A DNA stretch of 15,343 nt from Kiritimatiellia bacterium (lineage in GTDB: Bacteria; Verrucomicrobiota; Kiritimatiellia; RFP12; UBA1067): the NCBI GenBank assembly GCA_028707675.1, contig JAQWAM010000003.1, positions 1-15,343 of the forward strand. The letters run 5' to 3'. The translations under genes were made by a program, and so were the position numbers. Below are positions 1-5,969 of this stretch, piece by piece. The notes beneath the pieces were generated by a model that worked only from the letters and a program-made list of their open reading frames with translations, was not told the origin of the DNA and made no database searches. Numbering within the stretch: the stretch's first letter is position 1; each line of letters opens with the position of its first letter.

Positions 1-42
1 AAGCGCGGCGCGTATCGCCTGAAGATTGACAGCCTCGCGTGA
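1..42 (+). CDS. Possible 3' end of an unidentified gene cut by the window edge
   Basis: Frame 1 is open from the window edge and ends at a TGA at 40-42. It gives 13 residues ending in RLKIDSLA. Eleven of the 13 sense codons end in G or C, which fits the coding style of the neighbours. The product cannot be identified. A competing reading is the start of a minus-strand gene with its ATG at 51-49, giving MRISREAVNLQAIRAAL to the edge. Its third-position GC is lower, but it cannot be excluded. Confidence 0.35.
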   Translation, partial: KRGAYRLKIDSLA

Positions 43-79
43 TATGCGCATGGTTTAAGTTATCCGGCGCCGAGGGGTG

Positions 80-646
80 TCAGTTAGATCGCGCGCGGTC
101 GTTATACTCGCCGGTGCGGGTGTCGATGCGGATGATATCGCCCTCGTTGATGAAGAGCGGGACGGCCAGCTCGTAGCCGCCCTCGACGGTAGCGGGCTTG
201 GTGACCTTGCCCGCAGCGGTGTTGCCTTTCGCGCCCACGTCGCATTTGACTACCTTGCGTTCGACAAGGTTTGGCAGTTCGACCTCGATGACCTCGTTGT
301 TGAAGAACAGGGCGTCAACCGGCATGTCGTCCATCAGGAAGAACTTGTTGCGGCCGAGCACATCGGGGCTGACAGTGATCTCCTCGAATTCATCGTTGAG
401 GAAGATATGCTGGCCCGCGTTTTCATAAGAGAAGCGGATTGTGCGCTGGTGCAGCTCCGGCTTTTCGAAGCGGTCGTTCGACCTGAAGCTGCGGGTCATG
501 GTGGTGCCGTTCAGCATATTCTTCAATTTGCAGTTGTAAATGGCCTGGCCTTTGCCGGGCTTGCTGAAGTCGAAATCGGTAATCAGATACGGCGCGCCAT
601 CGATTTGAATTTTGAGTCCTTTGCGTAAATCAGATGCGTCGAACAT
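80..646 (-). CDS. efp: Elongation factor P
   Basis: This 188-residue protein has the normal length and three-domain layout of EF-P, which binds between the P and E sites of the ribosome and relieves stalling at proline runs. The N-terminal KOW-like domain carries the loop KPGKGQA, and Lys32 aligns with the lysine that is post-translationally modified in the E. coli protein (Lys34). The C-terminal OB domain ends with the family signature IRIDTRTGEY. The loop is PGKGQ, which separates it from the YeiP/EfpL paralogue. The ATG at 646 is preceded by a good Shine-Dalgarno sequence (AAGAGGA on the minus strand) and a strong promoter. No epmA, epmB or earP modification gene is visible, so the state of Lys32 is unknown. 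It is transcribed divergently from kdsB across a 182-nt gap. Confidence 0.96.
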   Translation of the reverse strand: MFDASDLRKGLKIQIDGAPYLITDFDFSKPGKGQAIYNCKLKNMLNGTTMTRSFRSNDRFEKPELHQRTIRFSYENAGQHIFLNDEFEEITVSPDVLGRNKFFLMDDMPVDALFFNNEVIEVELPNLVERKVVKCDVGAKGNTAAGKVTKPATVEGGYELAVPLFINEGDIIRIDTRTGEYNDRARSN

Positions 647-679
647 GGTAATCCTCTTGACAGTGAAAAAAACGTGTGG

Positions 680-709
680 ATTTTAGGGGCATCAAACAAG
701 GGATGTCAA
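680..709 (-). promoter_or_regulatory. Sigma70-type promoter of efp
   Basis: On the minus strand there is a perfect -35 hexamer TTGACA (709-704), an 18-nt spacer and a -10 hexamer TAAAAT (685-680). Transcription would start near 673, leaving a leader of about 27 nt that contains the Shine-Dalgarno sequence of efp. This is the clearest promoter in the window. Confidence 0.75.
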
Positions 710-763
710 GCGTTTGCGGCATCCGTCGGCGATTTAAGATGGGCGCGCGGACAACAAACGGTC

Positions 764-793
764 TTGACTCACGCGGGTAATATATTGAAAATA
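764..793 (+). promoter_or_regulatory. Candidate promoter of the kdsB-ptsI gene run
   Basis: TTGACT at 764-769 is a good -35 element, but the hexamer at proper spacing (AAAATA, 788-793) is poor. The better -10-like string TAATAT (778-783) lies too close for that -35. The AT-rich stretch 778-828 just before kdsB is the only evident place for the promoter of the long downstream gene run, but the exact elements are uncertain. Confidence 0.35.
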
Positions 794-828
794 GTCATAA
801 GTTTTTAAAAAGAAAAAGGTGTTTTTTA

Positions 829-1569
829 ATGCGTGTTATCGGCGTTATCCCGTCCAGATGGGGCTCGACGCGTTTTCCGGGCAAAAGTCTGCACCCGATT
901 TGCGGGAAACCCCTGGTGCAGTGGGTGGCGGAGGCGGCGCGGCGCTCCCGGGCGCTGGATGAAGTGTTGGTGGCCACCGACGACCGCAGGATTGCCGACG
1001 CGCTGGCGGGCGTGGCGCGGGTTGTTATGACGCGCGGCGACCATCCGTCGGGCACAGACCGTGTGGCGGAGGCGGCACAAGCGGGCGACGAGGATATCAT
1101 CTTAAACATTCAGGGTGACGAGCCTCTGATCGAGCCGGCTCTGATTGACGCTTTGGCGGACCGCATGCGCGACGGGCACGGATGGGAGATGGCCACGGCG
1201 GCCTGTCCGATCACCAGCGCCAAGGATCTGGAGGCGCGTTCGGTGGTCAAGACCGTGTTGACGCGGGACGGGGGAGCTTTATACTTTTCGCGGTTGCCCA
1301 TACCTTGCCGACGTGACGGAGAGGCGGACTTGTCTTCCGGCCTTTATTTGCGTCATCTCGGCATTTACGCCTACAGAGGTGATTTTTTGAGGCGGCTGGT
1401 CAACGAGCCGCCGTGTCCGCTGGAGCAGACCGAGTGTCTGGAGCAGTTGCGGGCTTTGTACATCGGCGGCCGTATAGCGGTGATCATGACGGATTCCGCA
1501 GGCGTCGGCGTCGACACGCCTGAAGATGTCGCGCAGGTGGAGGCTGTTTTGCGCGCCAGGCAAAGATAA
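829..1569 (+). CDS. kdsB: 3-deoxy-manno-octulosonate cytidylyltransferase (CMP-Kdo synthetase)
   Basis: The enzyme activates Kdo with CTP to give CMP-Kdo, the sugar donor for the LPS inner core, in the cytoplasm. At 246 residues it matches the usual length of about 250. The N-terminal nucleotide-binding signature IPSRWGSTRFPGKSL is present, followed by the internal ILNIQGDEPLI motif, the YFSRLPIP motif, the LRHLGIYAYR segment and the C-terminal LEQTECLEQLR ... VDTPEDV block. All are hallmarks of KdsB. The ATG follows an AAAGGTG ribosome-binding site. It is the first gene of a long co-oriented cluster, and kdsA follows after 30 nt, so the two consecutive Kdo steps are made together. Kdo-8-phosphate phosphatase (kdsC) and arabinose-5-phosphate isomerase (kdsD) are not in the window. 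Confidence 0.97.
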   Translation: MRVIGVIPSRWGSTRFPGKSLHPICGKPLVQWVAEAARRSRALDEVLVATDDRRIADALAGVARVVMTRGDHPSGTDRVAEAAQAGDEDIILNIQGDEPLIEPALIDALADRMRDGHGWEMATAACPITSAKDLEARSVVKTVLTRDGGALYFSRLPIPCRRDGEADLSSGLYLRHLGIYAYRGDFLRRLVNEPPCPLEQTECLEQLRALYIGGRIAVIMTDSAGVGVDTPEDVAQVEAVLRARQR

Positions 1570-1589
1570 AGACGGCTGGTTTTTATTTT

Positions 1590-1593
1590 GGAG
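1590..1593 (+). promoter_or_regulatory. Ribosome-binding site that fixes the kdsA start
   Basis: GGAG lies six nucleotides before the ATG at 1600. The alternative upstream TTG start at 1588 overlaps this site and has no Shine-Dalgarno sequence of its own, so the ATG at 1600 is preferred. Confidence 0.6.
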
Positions 1594-1599
1594 ATTTTT

Positions 1600-2421
1600 A
1601 TGGTGAAGGTCAGGCAGATCAAGGTCAAAGGGCTGGTTTTCGGCGGCAAGCGGCTGGTTTTCATCGCCGGGCCGTGCGTGATCGAATCGGCGGCAGGCGC
1701 CATCGGGTTGGCCGCCAAGCTGGTCCGACTCGCGCGGGAATTGGATGTCCCGCTGGTTTTCAAGGCGTCTTTCGACAAGGCCAACCGGACGTCAGCGGAC
1801 GCGTACCGCGGCCCCGGCCTGGACGAGGGGCTGGCGATATTGCGGGAGGTGCGCGACCGTTTTGACGTGCCGATCCTGACGGATGTGCATGAGCCCTGGC
1901 AGGCCGAGCGCGCCGCGCGGGTTGTCGACATCATACAGATACCGGCTTTCCTGTGCCGTCAGACCGATCTGGTCACGGCCGTGGCGGCCACCGGCAAGAC
2001 GGTCAACGTCAAAAAAGGCCAGTTCATGGCGCCGGAGGACATGGTGAACGTGATTGAGAAAATCACGCGCACGGGCAACGGGCGCGTGATATTGACCGAA
2101 CGCGGCGCCAGTTTCGGGTACCGCAATCTGGTCGCTGACATGCGCAGCCTGCTGATAATGCGCGAGTTGGGGTACCCTGTGGTTTTCGATGCGACGCACA
2201 GTGTGCAGCGTCCCGGCGGGTGCGGCAAGATGAGCGGCGGCGACGGGCGCTGGGCGCCGTCCTTGGCGCGCGCCGCCGCAGCCACCGGCGTGGACGGGAT
2301 ATTCATGGAGACGCATGTTAATCCTGCCGAGGCCTTGTCGGACAAGGCGAACGCGGTGGCCTTCGGAGAATTAAAGCGTTTGTGGAAAACTTTGGGAGCC
2401 ATACATGGTTTGGTGCGCTAG
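1600..2421 (+). CDS. kdsA: 2-dehydro-3-deoxyphosphooctonate aldolase (Kdo-8-phosphate synthase)
   Basis: This cytoplasmic TIM-barrel enzyme condenses phosphoenolpyruvate with arabinose 5-phosphate to make Kdo 8-phosphate. From the ATG at 1600 it is 273 residues, close to the family norm of 270-285. Diagnostic motifs appear in order: FIAGPCVIES, FKASFDKANRTS, PILTDVHEP, the QIPAFLCRQTD block, VNVKKGQFMAPEDM, LTERGASFGY and FDATHSVQRPGG, then FMETHVNPAEALSDKANA. The FDATHSVQ and ASFGYRNLVAD stretches distinguish KdsA from DAHP synthases. A TTG at 1588 would add four residues but is less likely. The 3' end overlaps the start of the lptC-like gene by 17 nt, which suggests translational coupling of Kdo synthesis with LPS export. 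Confidence 0.97.
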   Translation: MVKVRQIKVKGLVFGGKRLVFIAGPCVIESAAGAIGLAAKLVRLARELDVPLVFKASFDKANRTSADAYRGPGLDEGLAILREVRDRFDVPILTDVHEPWQAERAARVVDIIQIPAFLCRQTDLVTAVAATGKTVNVKKGQFMAPEDMVNVIEKITRTGNGRVILTERGASFGYRNLVADMRSLLIMRELGYPVVFDATHSVQRPGGCGKMSGGDGRWAPSLARAAAATGVDGIFMETHVNPAEALSDKANAVAFGELKRLWKTLGAIHGLVR

Positions 2422-2950
2422 ACCGGTTAAGTTGACAGGCGTTTGTCTTGCGGCTGCCATCCTGATCCTGTCTTCAGGCATGGGTCGGGCCGGCGACAAG
2501 TCTGATGCGGACCGCTGGCTGGAACGCCCGCCCGATGAAGGGTGGCGGGCTTTGGCGGAACGCTGGCAGCCCGTCAAAGCATCGATGACCTCGCCGGTCG
2601 AGAATCTCCTGCTGCCGCTGGATCATTTCCCTAACGGCAGGGTCAGGGCACAGCTTGCGGCTGAAAAGGCGCAGGTTTTTGCGGACGGCATCATCTTCGC
2701 GGAGGGTGTGAAAGTTGCGCTTTTCAATGACAGTGGCGCTCCGGACGGTTGTTTGACGGCAGAGGGCTGTATTTTCGACCGCAACACCAAGAACGGGTAT
2801 TGCGAGGGACCGGTCAGCATGGAAAAAGATGGCGACCGCCTTAAAGGACGCGGTATGTACTTTTCTTTCGAGAGGCAATCCATTATAATTTTAAGCAATT
2901 GTGAAATACGCACACGCCGTATCCGCAACAACTTCGGGAGGCTGAGATAA
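2405..2950 (+). CDS. lptC: LptC-like LPS export protein (OstA/LptC fold)
   Basis: This 181-residue protein has a hydrophobic N-terminal segment (about residues 9-29), acting as a signal peptide or membrane anchor. About 110 residues of short beta-strand repeats follow, typical of the beta-jellyroll shared by LptC and LptA. In Gram-negative bacteria LptC takes LPS from the LptBFG extractor and passes it to LptA. Sequence conservation in this family is low. The assignment rests on the fold-like pattern (AEKAQVFADGIIFAEGVKV, then alternating polar and hydrophobic strands) and on position, directly before an LptA-like gene and lptB. GGGAG six nucleotides upstream supports the start, although the gene begins inside kdsA. 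The C-terminus ends in a basic stretch rich in Arg. lptF and lptG are not visible here. Confidence 0.7.
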   Translation: MVWCARPVKLTGVCLAAAILILSSGMGRAGDKSDADRWLERPPDEGWRALAERWQPVKASMTSPVENLLLPLDHFPNGRVRAQLAAEKAQVFADGIIFAEGVKVALFNDSGAPDGCLTAEGCIFDRNTKNGYCEGPVSMEKDGDRLKGRGMYFSFERQSIIILSNCEIRTRRIRNNFGRLR

Positions 2951-2954
2951 GATC

Positions 2955-3497
2955 ATGATGAAACGGTTTGTGTTTATGATAGCCGTGACGGCGGCGACGG
3001 TCAGTAATGTCATGTCGCAGACGGGGGCGGCAAAGGTTGTGCCGGAACCGGGCGGCAATGGAGCCGCCAAAAACGGTGAGCCCGGGCGGGAGGCCGTGAT
3101 CACGGCTGAGCGCATTGAGTTCGACAACAAAGAAGGCATAATACTTTTCGACGAAAACGTGCTTGTGGATGACGAGCAGTTCATAATGCGCTCGGAACGT
3201 CTGCTGGTTTTTCTGGAAGGCACCAATGACGTTCAGCAGATCATGGCGGTTGGCAGTGTAGTGATTACCAACCAGAACCGCACAGCAAGTTGCGACAAGG
3301 CGGTATACACCAAGAAAGACGGCCAGATTGTGATGACCGGCAACGCGCGGCTGATGCGGCAGGGCGAGCAGGGCGGGGAAATCACCGGCACCCGCATCGT
3401 TTTCTGGCTTGATGACGAGCGCATGGAGGTGTCGCCCGGTCGTGTCGTGCTTCCGCCGGGAACCTTCAAAAAGGCGGAAAGATCATTCATGCCCTAG
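2955..3497 (+). CDS. lptA: LptA/OstA-like periplasmic LPS transport protein
   Basis: The 180-residue product begins with a cleavable-looking signal sequence (residues 1-21, ending near VMSQ). An OstA-like domain follows from about residue 47, with repeated strands such as VITAERIEFDNKEGIILF, VLVDDEQFIMRSERLLVF and GSVVITNQNRTASCDKAVY. In known systems LptA forms the periplasmic bridge that carries LPS from LptC to LptD. A Gly/Pro-rich linker (residues 22-46) separates the signal from the domain. The gene starts 4 nt after the lptC-like stop, and a GGGAGG site lies inside the end of that gene. Tandem ATG codons at 2955 and 2958 leave the exact start open by one residue. The paired OstA-like genes followed by lptB make the pathway assignment firm, while the A versus C labels are less certain. 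Confidence 0.8.
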   Translation: MMKRFVFMIAVTAATVSNVMSQTGAAKVVPEPGGNGAAKNGEPGREAVITAERIEFDNKEGIILFDENVLVDDEQFIMRSERLLVFLEGTNDVQQIMAVGSVVITNQNRTASCDKAVYTKKDGQIVMTGNARLMRQGEQGGEITGTRIVFWLDDERMEVSPGRVVLPPGTFKKAERSFMP

Positions 3498-3550
3498 CGT
3501 TAGGCGGATAGCCGGGTCGGATTTTTACAGATAGACGGATTGGATTAAAG

Positions 3551-4306
3551 ATGACAGAAATGCCGGAAAACATTTTTCCTGACAGGCCGGACATAACCGC
3601 TGAAGGTCTCGTCAAACAGTACGGCAGCCGCACGGTCGTTGACGGAGTCTCACTGCACACCAGTTGCGGCGAGATCGTCGGGCTGTTGGGCCCTAACGGC
3701 GCGGGCAAGACCACCACTTTTTATATGATCGTGGGGCTGGTCAAACCAAATTCAGGATGCGTCTCTTTCCGGGGCGAAGACATAACCAGAATGCCGGTGT
3801 ACCGCAGGGCGCGTCTTGGGTTGGGATATCTCGCGCAAGAGGCTTCTGTTTTCCGTAAATTGACCGTCGAGGAGAATGTGCTGGCTATTTTGGAAACCAT
3901 GGATATGAACAAAGCCGAGCGTTTTGAAAGGGCTGAAGAACTGCTGACCAGCCTAAACCTGATCAAGGTGGCTCGTCAGCGCGCCTATACGCTCAGCGGT
4001 GGCGAGCGCAGAAAACTGGAAATCGCGCGCGACATGGTGCGCAAGCCCGCGATATTAATGCTGGACGAGCCTTTCAGCGGCGTTGACCCATTGGCGGTGC
4101 ATGACATTCAAGAGATCGTCAAAGGCTTGCGCGACCGCGGGTTGGGCATTATCGTCACAGACCACAATGTCCGCGAAACTTTATCCATAGTCGACCGCGC
4201 GTATCTGGTTTATGACGGGGAACTGTTGTGCGAAGGAACAAGCGATTTTCTAGTCAACGACGAGACCGCCCGGCGTCTTTATCTGGGGCACAATTTCAGA
4301 ATGTAG
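3551..4306 (+). CDS. lptB: LPS export ABC transporter ATP-binding protein
   Basis: LptB is the cytoplasmic ATPase that powers LPS extraction from the inner membrane with LptF and LptG. At 251 residues it has every ABC ATPase element: Walker A GPNGAGKTT (47-55), Q-loop at Gln96, signature LSGGERRKLEIAR (148-160), Walker B ILMLDEP with Glu173, the SGVDP D-loop, and the H-loop VTDHNV at His205. The signature followed by RRKLEIAR and the FSGVDP ending match LptB in particular, more than amino-acid or nitrate importers. The gene follows the LptA-like gene by 53 nt. Its ribosome-binding site is weak (GGATTAAAG). A second ATG at 3560 is a possible alternative start, three residues in. Confidence 0.95.
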   Translation: MTEMPENIFPDRPDITAEGLVKQYGSRTVVDGVSLHTSCGEIVGLLGPNGAGKTTTFYMIVGLVKPNSGCVSFRGEDITRMPVYRRARLGLGYLAQEASVFRKLTVEENVLAILETMDMNKAERFERAEELLTSLNLIKVARQRAYTLSGGERRKLEIARDMVRKPAILMLDEPFSGVDPLAVHDIQEIVKGLRDRGLGIIVTDHNVRETLSIVDRAYLVYDGELLCEGTSDFLVNDETARRLYLGHNFRM

Positions 4307-4346
4307 TTAAGCAAAAGCAACGCAACAACAAAGGAGTAAAGAGCTT

Positions 4347-4667
4347 ATGTCAATTGAAGTCACGATTCGTCATCTTAACGCGGCCCCCGGCATCAAGGAG
4401 TACGCGGAGGAACGGGCGAAAAAACTCATCGGACAATTCCCGCGCGTTGAAAGTGTGCATGTCATTATCGACGTGCAGCGGCATCTTTACGAGGCCGAGT
4501 TTATTGTCCAGCAGAAAAGCCTGACTGCGGTGGGCGCAAAAGAGCATGCCGACAGCGCGCGCGCGGTGATTGACATCGCCGCAGCCCGTGCCGAAAAACA
4601 GTTGCGCAAGACAATCAGCAAGCGTGTTACGGTGCACACGCGCAAAAAGAAGCCTGTCACGGAATAA
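4347..4667 (+). CDS. hpf: Short-form ribosome hibernation promoting factor (HPF/RaiA family)
   Basis: This 106-residue protein is a single HPF domain with the beta-alpha-beta-beta-beta-alpha layout (IEVTIRHLNAAPGIKEYAEE at the start, HVIIDVQRHLYEAEFIV in the middle, a basic RKTISKRVTVHTRKKK tail). It binds the decoding channel of the 30S subunit when growth slows. It lacks the C-terminal dimerisation domain of long HPF, so if it acts like its short relatives it depends on other factors for 100S formation. AAGGAG ten nucleotides before the ATG is a strong ribosome-binding site. Its stop overlaps the hprK start (TAATG), so the two are probably translated together. Its place just after lptB mirrors proteobacterial genomes, but rpoN, which often lies between them, is missing. 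Confidence 0.93.
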   Translation: MSIEVTIRHLNAAPGIKEYAEERAKKLIGQFPRVESVHVIIDVQRHLYEAEFIVQQKSLTAVGAKEHADSARAVIDIAAARAEKQLRKTISKRVTVHTRKKKPVTE

Positions 4668-5629
4668 TGGCCGCATCAAGAAAAAAACAATCGTCCAGAT
4701 CGCCGGTTACCGTCGGAGCTTTTCGCGAGGCGGGGCGCGAGCGTCTGCGGCTGGAGCTTGTCGCCGGTGAAGCCGGGCTCAGGCGCGTGATCGGGGAGCC
4801 GATGGTTCACCGCCCCGGTCTGGCGCTGTCCGGCTTTTACGGTCATTTCGCGCAAAAAAGGATTCAGGTTGTTGGAATGGCCGAGCACGCCTATCTCTCG
4901 TCGCTGCCGGAAGAGAAGCGTGTGCAGCGGATCAACGAGCTTTTCGGGCTCAAGATCCCGTGCATTGTGTTTACCCGCGGCAAACGGGTTTTCCCAGAAG
5001 TCCGGTGCGCGGCGGAGCGTGATAATGTCAGTGTTTTGCGCACCGGGATGGTGACCAGGCACTTCATACAAACGGCTACCTTTGTTCTCGAGGATCTGCA
5101 CGCGCCGCGTTGCAAGGCCTACGGCACCATGATGGAGGTGGCGGGGGTGGGAGGTTTCATTGAGGGCTCGGCGGGCATGGGCAAAAGCGAGACGGCGTTA
5201 GGCTTGATCAAACGCGGGCACGCGCTTGTGGCGGACGATTTGACTTTGTTGCGGCGCGACAGCAACGGCAACCTGATGGGGTCGGCCATGTCCGTAACCC
5301 GGTATTATATGGAAATCCGCGGTATCGGGATCATTCATGTGCCTTCCGTGTTCGGCGTCGCCTCGGTGCGCGGGGAAAAGCAGGTGGACATGGTCATCAC
5401 ACTTAAACGGCAGGGCGAGGCGGACGCGGAACTTGACCGAACCGGCATGGATGAATTGCGGCGTGAGTTTCTGGGCGTGTCTGTGCCGCAGTTGGTCATA
5501 CCTGTGGCGCCGGGCAGGGATTTGGTAAATCTGGTGGAAACGGCGGCGCAAGAGTATAAGCTCCGCCTTTCCGGTTTCGTGGCGGTCCGTGAATTGGATT
5601 CGCGGATCAAGCAGCATCATGCCGAGTGA
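4667..5629 (+). CDS. hprK: HPr kinase/phosphorylase
   Basis: HprK phosphorylates a serine of HPr with ATP or PPi and can reverse the reaction, linking metabolic state to carbon control. The 320-residue protein has the N-terminal HprK domain (about 15-140) and the C-terminal kinase domain with P-loop GSAGMGKSE (167-175), RGHALVADD with Asp190-Asp191, and the signature EIRGIGIIHVPSVFG beginning at Glu216. A late VAPGRDLVNLVETAA block is also typical. Two positions differ from the usual enzyme. The conserved His that lies 21 residues before the P-loop Lys (His140 in L. casei) is Tyr152, and the P-loop Ser of GxSGxGKSE is Ala169. The gene shares a TAATG overlap with hpf and is followed after 12 nt by ptsH, its expected substrate. 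Activity is therefore likely, but the kinase/phosphatase balance may be altered. Confidence 0.94.
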   Translation: MAASRKKQSSRSPVTVGAFREAGRERLRLELVAGEAGLRRVIGEPMVHRPGLALSGFYGHFAQKRIQVVGMAEHAYLSSLPEEKRVQRINELFGLKIPCIVFTRGKRVFPEVRCAAERDNVSVLRTGMVTRHFIQTATFVLEDLHAPRCKAYGTMMEVAGVGGFIEGSAGMGKSETALGLIKRGHALVADDLTLLRRDSNGNLMGSAMSVTRYYMEIRGIGIIHVPSVFGVASVRGEKQVDMVITLKRQGEADAELDRTGMDELRREFLGVSVPQLVIPVAPGRDLVNLVETAAQEYKLRLSGFVAVRELDSRIKQHHAE

Positions 5630-5641
5630 CGGGAGAATATC

Positions 5642-5938
5642 GTGGGACAGACAGAACCAAACAAAGAAACGCGCGATTTCGTTTTGTTAAACAAATACGG
5701 GATGCATGTCCGCCCGGCCGGGCTTTTCGCCAAAGTGGCTTCAAGATATAACGCGGCAGTAGATGTTGAAAAAGACGGCAACGTTGTGTCAGGCAAGAGC
5801 ATTATGGCCTTGATGACGCTTGAGGCCGTATGCGGATCCAGATTGCGGGTTACTGCGTCAGGTTTGCAGGCGCGCGAAGTGCTGGACGAGCTTGAGGCTT
5901 TGGTTTCGCGCAAATTCGATATACCAGATGAGCAGTGA
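5642..5938 (+). CDS. ptsH: Phosphocarrier protein HPr
   Basis: This 98-residue HPr has an N-terminal extension of about seven residues relative to E. coli HPr. The active-site motif KYGMHVRPAG places His22 where His15 accepts phosphate from enzyme I. The regulatory motif GKSIMALMTL places Ser53 where Ser46 is phosphorylated by HprK. The spacing of 31 residues between the two is exactly that of E. coli HPr. Both phosphorylation sites being present, together with hprK immediately upstream, supports a working HprK-HPr pair. The start is GTG, with GGGAG six nucleotides upstream. The gene may overlap ptsI by 11 nt if the earlier ptsI ATG is used. Confidence 0.96.
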   Translation: MGQTEPNKETRDFVLLNKYGMHVRPAGLFAKVASRYNAAVDVEKDGNVVSGKSIMALMTLEAVCGSRLRVTASGLQAREVLDELEALVSRKFDIPDEQ

Positions 5939-5954
5939 ACCGAATAGTGCGGTT

Positions 5955-5961
5955 AAAGGTG
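5955..5961 (+). promoter_or_regulatory. Ribosome-binding site that fixes the ptsI start
   Basis: AAAGGTG lies eight nucleotides before the ATG at 5970. The other candidate, the ATG at 5928 inside the end of ptsH, has no recognisable Shine-Dalgarno sequence and would add 14 residues not expected in enzyme I. Confidence 0.6.
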
Positions 5962-5969
5962 TAAGTGAG

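Noticed and set aside
77..628. Long open frame on the plus strand over efp
   Set aside because: It is the antisense shadow of efp, which has clear EF-P motifs, a promoter and a ribosome-binding site on the minus strand.
5820..5969. Earlier in-frame starts of ptsI inside ptsH
   Set aside because: They add residues unlike enzyme I and overlap ptsH coding sequence. Only the ATG at 5970 has a good ribosome-binding site.
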